Source: Mixophyes australis (Eukaryota; Chordata; Amphibia; Anura; Limnodynastidae). Taken from it: 64,000 bases of DNA. The notes under the pieces were generated by a model. The model was not told where the DNA came from, did not search any database, and worked only from the letters and a program-made list of their open reading frames with translations. The stretch is from contig JAVHZZ010000002.1 in NCBI GenBank assembly GCA_036250195.1, positions 365,016,124-365,080,123 of the forward strand. Reading direction: 5' to 3'. Position numbers and translations under genes: made by a program. Position 1 is the stretch's first letter; every line of letters begins with the position of its first letter. Below, piece after piece: positions 23,207 to 32,661 of this stretch.

Positions 23207-23870
23207 ACAAACAATCAATAACAAGTGCACATATGAGTGTGTGGATGGTACACACTTCAAACACTGTAATACTTAATGGCAGAGTCCAATTAAGCACATA
23301 TCCTACATTAGACGATATGTCATAAAGTCCAGCTCACATATAGCAAACAACAATGTAGGATTATGAGGTCACAAAAAAACCTGAATGATGGTCTCACCGT
23401 TAGGATTCCATATGAATATGATAAGTTCTTAGAGGCAACATGCAACGGATACTTCATAAAGTCCAAAATAGTATGCAGATGCCTCCAAATTTCTAATAGA
23501 AATGAGGGGGACTTACATTTAAACTGTCGGCCGTGTTCTGGAGTTCCTCACCTACCCTGTATGCAGCGGTGGACGGCGTGATGTGGATCTCTGGATTTAA
23601 ACAGATGCAGCTTCTCTGGACGTTACGCGCATGCGTGGGCACTGGCCAATATCCCAGCTGTTGTGGTCTCTCCTTCCTCTGTATCTTCCGTGCTGACGTG
23701 GCAAGCCTAAGTGCTGGCAGCGGGAGATATAAATAAGTGTTCACCTGTCCATGAATGTTCTGTAGGCAGTAATCCAATGGATAGAGATGAAAGTTGGTGA
23801 TGTGACAAAACAAAGCAAATGACACATGTAGTAGTTTGTCAGCGGCATAATCGCCACACCTACTACTCAT
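23207..23870. other. Non-coding, repeat-like sequence flanking the L2
   Basis: This stretch and 21065-21174 are the two sides of the L2 insertion site. The middle (23520-23730) is GC-richer, and a 144-codon minus-strand ORF (23493-23927) has no family motif. Probably an unidentified older repeat. Confidence 0.35.
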
Positions 23871-23871
23871 A

Positions 23872-24165
23872 TTTGGCTTCTTGGTGCCATCCTTGACTCT
23901 GATCTTTACTGTCAAACGCCCATCCAATCACTTGTCAAATCCTGCAACATTAACTTTTTGACACGTGATGCCACCAAGGCCTTAGGTTATGCACTTCTAT
24001 ATGGTCATCTCCTCCACAGACTGTTCTCACTTAAGTCCATTATGAATGTTGCTGCCATTCTTATTCACTTCCCCAAACTGCACACTTTGCTTTTCTCGAG
24101 ACCTTTTACTCACCACCCCTCACATTTCACATCATTATGCTGTTTGTAGCGGAGGTCCTAAGGTA
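23872..24165 (+). pseudogene. L2-type LINE C-terminal fragment
   Basis: The plus strand reads LGAILDSDLYCQTPIQSL, then FLTRDATKALGYALLYGHLL and IMNVAAILIHFPKL. This matches the L2/CR1 post-RT region (LGV.LDS, DA.K...AL..S, Q.NVAARL). About 95 codons survive with no start and no ends. It is a different and older copy than the one at 21181-23200. Confidence 0.6.
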
Positions 24166-24825
24166 CATTCTAAATTAGCCACTAGGATTAGGAACTAGTT
24201 TCTATACTAGTTTTAAGCTCCGTAGTTTGCATTCTACAAGAACATGGTCTGGAGTCTTCATTTTACTTTAGACACCTGGATTGTTGGATTAAAGAAAGTA
24301 GTCAGCATTAGCCATGGCACATGCATGTGAGCAAGTTGCTCATCTGGAAGACTGGATTTTGTATTTATATTGACAAATAACACTGAGATACCATTGAGCA
24401 ACACTGAGATACATTGACAACATGAAGAGTAGTTTGATACTCACTCAGATGAGACTGATTGGGACCAGTGCAGTAGGGCATGGAGCCACGGGAGAGCAGA
24501 TCTGATGTAGGTAGCTGGGTGACAGAGTGATGGGTAGAGGGAAGAGTGTCCTGATCTTACATTCTAAGTATGGTAAATTAGCTACTATTGGGGATGTCAG
24601 TTCAGGAGCAGCATTGCTGCAGCAGGATTATTCCTTTAGCAACCAGAGTAATGACTGCTCCAGTAAAAATGGGAACAAAGTCATTACTTTACAGAAGTTA
24701 ATAAATGCCTAAGAAATTGGACCACATTATCTATCAGCTCCAAGCTTTACAGTAAAAGCTTACTGCAGACGCTAGGAGCTAGAGGGAGGATGAACAGTGT
24801 ACGATATAGTGTAGGCAGGGAATAA
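24166..24825. other. Non-coding, no feature recognised
   Basis: No ORF with a family motif, no clear repeat termini. Confidence 0.4.
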
Positions 24826-24960
24826 TCATCACCATCATTTATTTGTAAGGTGCCACAAATTCTGCAGCCCTGGACAGTCAGCATAAAAACAGACAAATAT
24901 AGGTAAAATATAATAACAAATAATACATGTGCAAATGACATGAGGGGGAATAATTCAAGT
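24826..24960 (-). mobile_element. L2-type LINE 3' end
   Basis: CATCACCATCATTTATTTGT followed by AAGGTGCCACAAATTCTGCA is a diverged copy of the 3' end of the L2 at 21181 (ATTATCATTTATTTATTAGG, CGCCAC...CGCAGCGCC). Orientation is minus. The coding part is missing. Confidence 0.65.
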
Positions 24961-25284
24961 ACAATTATAAAAATGCAGATATATTTGGTGTCTGTGTATA
25001 TAAGTCACAGGACATACATGGCTAATTAAAGTACCGTATTTCCCCATGTATAAGACGCTCCCATGTATAAGACGCACCTTAATTTTGGAGCCTGAAATCT
25101 GAAAAAAATGTATTACATAAAGTGATTGAACTCAAGTTTTATTCATCATAAAACTACTACCTTTTGTTTTAAACACAACCAGAGCAGCCGGCCAGCACAC
25201 TCTCCATGCCTGTTTCTGCCGAACGGACCTGCACATAGTATGCAGCTGCGGGCAGCAAGCCCCGGCAATCGCCCTCACCCTGGA
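24961..25284. other. Non-coding; short direct repeat
   Basis: At 25042-25078 the 15-mer CCATGTATAAGACGC occurs twice in tandem, within a phrase (ACCGTATTTCCCC) that I recognise as the start of a common vertebrate interspersed repeat, but I cannot name the family with certainty. The remainder shows nothing. Confidence 0.4.
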
Positions 25285-25382
25285 TCGGGTCAAAACGTTA
25301 GCTAATACCACTGCCACTGTACCGCCGTACCCTGTGAGATTGTTGTGACACCCCAGGGAGCCGTGGCACACAGTTTGGGAAT
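25285..25382 (-). mobile_element. Partial copy of the 17812-17997 hAT miniature element
   Basis: Reversed, this segment reads GATTCCCAAACTGTGTGCCA then CGGCTCCCTGGGGTG, nearly identical to the left half of the element at 17812. The other half is absent or unrecognisable. Confidence 0.75.
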
Positions 25383-25689
25383 CCTTTGAAGAAGCTAAAT
25401 TTATTATAGCGAAATGAGTCAGGAAAGATGCTTTATTTGAGTTTACCATGCCCCTACTGTAAATACACTATGGCAAAATGCCCCTTCCCCTCCCAGTTCA
25501 CTCCCCCAAACCGTAGGCTGAAGTAAGTGTCCTTTGCATACGAAGACACAGCGGACAGGGCTGCGCTCACGGCTATATCTCCTGGTTCTGAGCATATGCA
25601 GAATGATTTTATGGACGATACACTCAAAATCTGCAGATACGTGCCTCGATGAATCAGATCCATAGTATCAATTATCTACCATGCAATAT

Positions 25690-26900
25690 TATTATGAATA
25701 ATATAGACAGCAGGTTATGTTGGCATTTACCATCTAGTTTTTCTGCATCCACCGCAATGGTGCATGATCAGGTGGCAGATGCCCCATGTAACCCAAACAG
25801 TAGAACCTTATACTGTAAGAAACTATAAGGGGTTGAAAATGTGGTCTTTGGCTTCGCTGAGGAAGTAAGGAGAACTTGCCAATATCCCTTTGTTGAATCA
25901 AGAGTAGTCAAGATGTTACTACCAGATAGAAAATCTATCACTTTGTCCACCCATGGCATAGGGTATGTATCGAGTTGGGATACGCTGTTTAACCGCCTAA
26001 AGTCATTGCAAAAGCAAATACTCCCATGGGGTTTTGAGACACGCACAACAGAACTGTTCCATTCACTATTGAATGCCTCAATCACATCAAGTTGAACCAC
26101 CTTCTCAATTTCCTCTCTTACTGTAGCCCATATGGCTTCAGGAAAATGGTACGGCTTCTGCTTTATGACAACTTCCAGCGGAGTGACAACATTTTGTTCA
26201 ATTAAAGTAGTGTGCCCAAGAATGTGAGAGAAGATATCCCTATTCCGGCCTATCATTTCCTCAGTCTGTTGTTTTTGCCTAACAATAAAGTTGTCTCAGC
26301 TTTAACGTAAGTCTTTTCGATGACTGTACTCACTAACTGAGGAGAGGGGTCCTCATCATACCAGGATTTGAGAAGATTAGTGTGGTATATTTGTTCCTCT
26401 CTTCTCCTCCCCAATTGACGGACTCTGTAATTGACAGGGCCAACAGCCTCTATAACTTCAGAAATGTTTTCTCATGCTCATTCAATTGTCTCATGTATGC
26501 AAAGGACCTTCACTTTGGTCAACCAAGTACTCCTGGTTTCAGGCAGGGCAGATCTGGAAAACAATGTAAACTCAATCACTCGGAACAAACAAGGACTTCC
26601 TGATGTGGGGCTCATGGTACAACAGCTTTGATAGCAGGCCCCACATGCACAACAGAACAGTCCATGGGTTCCAATAGTTTAGGACACTCCACCTGAACGT
26701 GGGCTGGCTCAACGCTGTTGAAGCACTTCGAATTAGACACCTTTGTAACTGGCCCTTTGTCAATAGTGGCTTTACTATTGGACATGTAGCAAGGATGGTC
26801 AAACCTGTTTTTTTACGTGGCATCAGTTTTGGCATGAATACAGGTGTTTTTCATTTTCTGTAAAGCCCAAGTACTTCTGTCTAGACACCGGCCACTCTCT
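25690..26900 (-). pseudogene. Ty3/gypsy fragment, Gmr1-like domain order
   Basis: On the minus strand (right to left) three parts remain. At 26733-26691 a CCHC knuckle of Gag type reads KCFNSVEPAHVQVECPK; its second Cys is Ser. At about 26430-26360 comes RVRQLGRRREEQIYHTNLLK, the tail of a gypsy integrase. Then 26256-25768 is open as reverse transcriptase: PMPWVDKVIDFLSG, STKGYWQVLL, AKPKTTFSTPYSFLQYKVLL, FGLHGASAT. Integrase therefore precedes RT, as in the Gmr1-like group of Ty3/gypsy elements (order PR-INT-RT-RH). Protease and the integrase core are deleted and the RT ends before the YxDD motif near 25690. It is a dead copy without LTRs. Confidence 0.82.
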
Positions 26901-27108
26901 ATGTATAGATGCAACATTACAATATTCCAGTATTATACTGTACTATTGTACAATAAATAACTAAATAAAACACTGAAAATGTGATACCATTTCTAGAGTT
27001 TAAATAACACATACTTTGATCTGTCTGTTGTTCTACTCTATGTATCTTAAGCCCTGAGTTTAAACAAATGCCAATGATAATCAATTTTTTGAATTTGAAC
27101 TCCTGGAA

Positions 27109-27265
27109 GTAAATGTATGAAGCTCCAATTTTTACAAGTCGCCGGAAATCGGTGACTTTGCAGGGGAAATTTAAAGCGGCGACGACTTGTAAAGCCGCTT
27201 TAAATATCCCTTGCAAAGTCGCCGATTTCCGGCGACTTGCAGAGATCGGAACTTCATACATTTAC
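27109..27265. mobile_element. Palindromic miniature element, diverged
   Basis: Imperfect inverted repeat with about 70-bp arms (GTAAATGTATGAAG outward; AAGTCGCCGGAAATCGG and AAAGCGGC inside). The outer word matches the perfect palindrome at 14051-14239 in layout, but the inner arms differ, so they belong to sister families. Confidence 0.75.
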
Positions 27266-29438
27266 CCGTCTGATTTTGACAAAATAAAATCACCTTTTTT
27301 TAGTCAGACAAAACTGCAATAAATAAATGATTGTAATATACATTAGACTGTTGCAAAAGAGAATTATTTTTTTCAGGAAGATTATTGTCACGACTATTTT
27401 TAAAATAACTTAATAACCAAGGGCAATTATACAGAAATAATACCACAATACTAGCAAACACCCTCCCAATTTATATTAGTCACACAAGATTAATAACCAG
27501 ATGGTTCAAGGGGTGAGGTAATCCAGACTTGAACTTTCCAATGTTTTTCCGGCATACCATAGTCTTGCAAACTTTAAAGCCTGATTGGCCGAATCAACTG
27601 CAAAATTAATTTTGAGCAAAACACTCATTCATAAAAGTAGGCAGTGTTTAAATCTGACTATTAAACATTTTTTAATCTGTGCACATTTCATTCAAATCAA
27701 ATAATGTCCAATGATAGGTTACAGTGGCTGAACAGATGGACTAAGAAATTACTCTGTGTGCAGGGAGATTATTTATATATGGTGCATAAAGTTAGGGGCT
27801 TTGAGAGCAAACACCACTATACGGCCATATGCAAGGACAAAAATAAAGAGCTGTTGTTTTAACTAGGACACAAAAGCTTTAAATTATGAGCAAGCGTTAT
27901 CATTGAAAGCTTGTTGCCTCTAATTGAAATGGTGCATGTCCCTTTTTATAATCAAGCCATTGAGCATCTGTTTACAGCAGACAATTTGATGTGTCTATAA
28001 ATTCAATGGTTAGAGGTTGCTAATGAATTTTGTTTATAGCGCTGCCACCCGGGAAATTAGCATTTTAAAACCGTTGCATGGTTTTTGAGAGAGCAACCTT
28101 TTTGAAGAGATTAGTCCATTTCTCTGCTCTGATGTCAAGGGAGGGAATGTGTTCTGTAAAATGCTAGATGGCATTGCTACAATATTCTGTAATAAATACT
28201 TCTGATCCATTGAACATTACAGCAAATAGAGATGAGAATCAATAGCTGCTTTTTGTGTTGGTTTGTCGTAGTGTTCTCTGCGAGGCAAAAAAAAGAAAAG
28301 AAATAAAAGGATAAATATTTTATTCAGAGCTAAGTGGAATAGAAGAATTCTTTTACATTTCAGGTTCAGTTTGTATTAGTTGATGTAATTGCAAGGCATC
28401 AACCTGGTTTGCATAATGGCTTGAGATAAATACAAACACATTTGAAAAGAAAACACAGAATTCTCTTTTAATAGAGCAATGTATCTTTAGAAAGCATTAA
28501 ATTCAATATATTCACAGCAGAAGGGAAATTAAACATTTTCAGTTACATAATTGTTCTGCTATTTTTTCTGTGCTGTGTATGTGCTCAGGAGAGTAAGACA
28601 AGCCTGGATACGTGAACAGACAGTACAGTCCCATACTTATAAAATAAAGTGCAATGATGTGAAAAGAAAGTGTTTCTTTATACAAACAAGCTATGCACAA
28701 ATGAGACGCAGGTTACATTTGTTTCAACATTCAATGAGAGCTGGAATGTGCAAATTGTATTCAGCAGAGACCCTCCTTGTCTGATCTATAATTATGAAAG
28801 CCATCTTGGTCATTATGTGCCCCGTTTCTCAGCCCTTTGACAGTTGGGTATGGAAATGTTCCTTGTGGAAACTACAGTGAATGTAGATATATCATTTGTA
28901 TTGATTCTTCTCGAAATCATAGAGTCAGAGAACATTCTGAAAACACAAAATTCTTCACTGCATTTCATGTGTAGCAGAGATTGCCAGTTGGTTTGACTTC
29001 TCACAAACGTTCGGGTTTGCATATTGGAGAATGTAAGTGATATCCATCTTGCCCAAAAGGCAAAGAGTGGGGGGGGGGCATTGAAATATATCCCAATATA
29101 GCTTATGGCCAAACATGACTCTGACCCCAAAGTTCTCCAAGATATATATATTGAGTATGTAGGACTTGGATCTAGGGGTGGAGAAAGGTGCTTTACAGCA
29201 AGTCTTGATATAACCTTATCCTATATGTGTTTTATATTTTTATAATGCTTGCATACATCATTTACTTCTGTGATATTTCAGAATGATGCACAGTTACTTC
29301 ATCAGCTTGATCTTTATATAGGGCTCTATAATTATCAATTAAACCCCACCCCCCCCCCCCCCCTTTTACCTTTTGGTGGATTCTTTTTTCATATATTTCT
29401 TCTTATTGCTGTTATATGTCTCTTACTCACCCTTATCG
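27266..29438. other. Non-coding; candidate conserved island at 27860-28200
   Basis: No gene recognised. The segment 27860-28200 has no repeats and is dense in homeodomain-like TAAT cores, so its texture resembles a vertebrate developmental enhancer, which is a guess. A G-run (29069-29078) and a C-run (29347-29363) are present. Confidence 0.3.
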
Positions 29439-29749
29439 CTTATTTTTACGACTTTTGAGGTCTCGTGTTTTGTGTTTTGGATCCGGATTTTCGTTATTTT
29501 TGGGGTTCGGATTTGTCTCGCAAAACACTTGACGAAAGGTCTCGGTTCGGATTTAAGGTTTTGGATTCGGATTTTTTTGGAAAAAAACATAAAAAGTTTA
29601 AAAATCAAGTTTTTGGGCTTATTTTCACTCCTAGGCTATTATTAACCTCAATAACATTCAATAACAAGCATTTCCACTAATTTACAGTGTATTCTGAACA
29701 CCTCACAATATAGTTATTAGTCCAAAACGTTGCAACAAGGTATCTTTCT

Positions 29750-30660
29750 GGACTGCGTAGAGGAGTGGGTCACCACAATATATATTAAAAACCCTGAACT
29801 TTTATGAATCGCACCAATAAATGTACCTGGACTGCGTAGAGGAGTGGGTCACCACAATATATATTAAAAACCCTGAACTTTTATGATTCGCACCAATAAA
29901 TGTACCTGGACTGCGTAGAGGAGTGGGTCACCACAATATCTTAAAAACCCTGAACTTTTATGGATCGCACCAATAAATGTACCTGGACTGCGTAGAGGAG
30001 TGGGTCACCACAATATATATTAAAAACCCTGAACTTTTATGAATCGCACCAATAAATGTACCTGGACTGCGTAGAGGAGTGGGTCACCACAATATATATT
30101 AAAAACCCTGAACTTTTATGATTCGCACCAATAAATGTACCTGGACTGCGTAGAGGAGTGGGTCACCACAATATCTTAAAAACCCTGAACTTTTATGGAT
30201 CGCACCAATAAATGTACCTGGACTGCGTAGAGGAGTGGGTCACCACAAGATATATTAAAAACCCTGAACTTTTATGATTCGCACCAATAAATGTACCTGG
30301 ACTGCGTAGAGGAGTGGGTCACCACAATATATTAAAAACCCTGAACTTTTATGAATCGCACCAATAAATGTACCTGGACTGCGTAGAGGAGTGGGTCACC
30401 ACAATATATCTTAAAAACCCTGAACTTTTATGAATCGCACCAATAAATGTACCTGGACTGCGTAGAGGAGTGGGTCACCACAATATATTAAAACCCTGAA
30501 CTTTTATGAATCGCACCAATAAATGTACCTGGACTGCGTAGAGGAGTGGGTCACCACAATATATATTAAAAACCCTGAACTTTTATGATTCGCACCAATA
30601 AATGTACCTGGACTGCCTAGAGGAGTGGGCACTGGGCACCACAATAAAATATATAAAAAA
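29750..30660. repeat. 79-bp tandem array, 12 copies
   Basis: Units begin GGACTGCGTAGAGGAGTGGG at 29750, 29829, 29908, 29985, 30064, 30143, 30220, 30299, 30375, 30455, 30531 and 30610 (spacing 76-80). Length variation lies in a TATATA/TCTTA stretch. The spacing 79-79-77 occurs twice in succession, so a three-unit higher-order repeat of 235 bp is visible. It lies in the transposase 3' arm of the hAT element. Confidence 0.97.
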
Positions 30661-32457
30661 CCTTCAACAGGTCTGCATTACACTACACATACGGCTGCTC
30701 CTCCATCCTCTCCATCATATACATGTTGGAGTTTTAGCGTGTGACAACCTCTTGTTTTTGATAATGTCAGTGCATTTTGAATATTTTTCAATTTGCCCCA
30801 CACCACTGAATGAACTTTATCTATGATACGCATCTATCTATCTTGACTGCGTAGTGTGGTGGCCCCGGTACACAATTTGGTACCGAGGCCACAATATAAT
30901 TAAAAAACCCTCCACGTGTCAGAATTCCACCAAAAAAGGGTATGGACTGCGTAGTGTGGTGGCCCCGGTACACAATTTGGTACCGAGGCCACAATATAAT
31001 TAAAAAATTGGGCATCAACAGTCAACGTTGTTTAATATCTGATACACCTCTATCTGGACTGCATAGTGGAGTGGCCCCGGTACCCAATTTGGTACCGGGG
31101 CCACAATACCTCCTCCAAACATGGTACAGACAATTCGTCATTGAGATCCCATCAAGTATGTTAAAGACAGACAGGGTCGAAGTGTTATTCGTTGACTTTG
31201 TAAACCCAAAAAACTGTCCCTGTTGCACATAGTCGTGCAATGAAGACTGACTTTTTCATTTAAAGGCACGATCTTTCAAGTGTAGTGTTTGTAAGTCTAA
31301 GTCATATTATACTTTTGGTAAAATTGGTTTATTTTGTTCCTCTTTATGGTAATTAGTAATAGAATTAAAGTATGAAATAGAATTAAAGTATGAAATAGAA
31401 TTAAAGTATGAAATAGAGTGGTATAGAGTTGTAGTGTGGTATAGATAGAGTGGTCCACACAATATAATAATAATAAAACCCTCAACTGGTCTGAATTCCA
31501 CCAAACAAGTATCTGGACTGCGTAGTGTGGTGGCCCCGGTACACAATTTGGTACCGAGGCCACAATATAATTAAAAAACCCTCCACGTGTCAGAATTCCA
31601 CCAAACAAGTATCTGGACTGCATAGTGGGGTGTCCCCGGTACCCAATTTGATACCGGGGCCACAATACCTCCTCCAAACATGGTACAGACAATTCGTCAT
31701 TGAGATCCCATCAAGTATGTTAAAGACAGACAGGGTCGAAGTGTTATTCGTTGACTTTGTAAACCCAAAAAACTGTCCCTGTTGCACATAGTCGTGCAAT
31801 GAAGACTGACTTTTTCATTTAAAGGCACGATCTTTCAAGTGTAGTGTTTGTAAGTCTAAGTCATATTATACTTTTGGTAAAATTGGTTTATTTTGTTCCT
31901 CTTTATGGTAATTAGTAATAGAATTAAAGTATGAAATAGAATTAAAGTATTAAATAGAATTAAAGTATGAAATAGAATTAAAGTATGAAATAGAGTGGTA
32001 TAGAGTTGTAGTGTGGTATAGATAGAGTGGTCCACACAATATAATAATAATAAAACCCTCAACTGGTCTGAATTCCACCAAACAAGTATCTGGACTGCGT
32101 AGTGTGGTGGCCCCGGTACACAATTTGGTGCCGGGGCCACAATACCTCCTCCAACTTCCAAGTGTAGTGTTTATAAAGACAGACAGCGTCGAAGTGTTAT
32201 TAGTTGACTTTCTTAACCCTAAAATTGTCCCTGTTGCAAATATTCGTGCAATGGACAGTTACTTTTTTATTGAAAGACTCAAGCTTTCAAGTGTAGTGTT
32301 TATAAAATATAAACAACAATACAGTAGTTTTAGAGCACGTCAATACCTCTTGTTTTAAATTATGACACGGCATTTTACTTTTGGTTTAATTTCTTGTATT
32401 TTTTTAAATTTGGTTTTACTTTTTGAACATGGCAAACGACTGTTGATTGGTCATATA
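30661..32457. repeat. hAT 3' arm: nested duplications with palindromic GGTACC cores
   Basis: Six copies of an interrupted palindrome, GGCCCCGGTAC...GTACCGRGGCC, start at 30861, 30961, 31073, 31532, 31632 and 32109. A block of 559 bp (31073 onward) repeats from 31632, with AATTAAAGTATGAAATAG (18 bp) tandem repeats varying in number (31370-31410, 31918-31995). Three parts resemble transposase coding sequence: 30680-30775 matches 33690-33785, the GGTACCGGGG...CACAATACCTCC blocks match 34379-34403, and 32429-32446 matches 34526-34543. Confidence 0.85.
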
Positions 32458-32542
32458 ATGCAAAAAAAAAAGGTCCAAGATGGAATTGTCCTTGGGCCCT
32501 CACACCCACCCTTATGTTGTTGAAATAGGACATGCACACTTT

Positions 32543-32606
32543 AACAAACCAATCATTTCAGCGACAGGGCCTACCAAACAACTTTGGCTGAAATGATTGG
32601 TTTGTT
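32543..32606. repeat. 20-bp perfect hairpin behind the transposase stop
   Basis: AACAAACCAATCATTTCAGC (32543-32562) and its exact complement (32587-32606) with a 24-base loop. It lies 56 bases beyond the transposase stop codon on the minus strand, so the transcript would fold here. Function unknown; it may mark 3' processing or be a remnant insertion. Confidence 0.85.
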
Positions 32607-32661
32607 TGGGCCCCCACACCAAAAAAGCTATTCATCTCTCCCTGTACAGACTAAACAGGCT

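Noticed and set aside
29750..30660. Regular direct repeats that might suggest a CRISPR array
   Set aside because: Units are tandem without unique spacers, sit inside a hAT transposon, and the context is vertebrate.
31022..31799. Two matching ORFs on the minus strand downstream of the transposase
   Set aside because: Products of the 559-bp duplication. Part resembles the transposase, but they have no start or complete domain.
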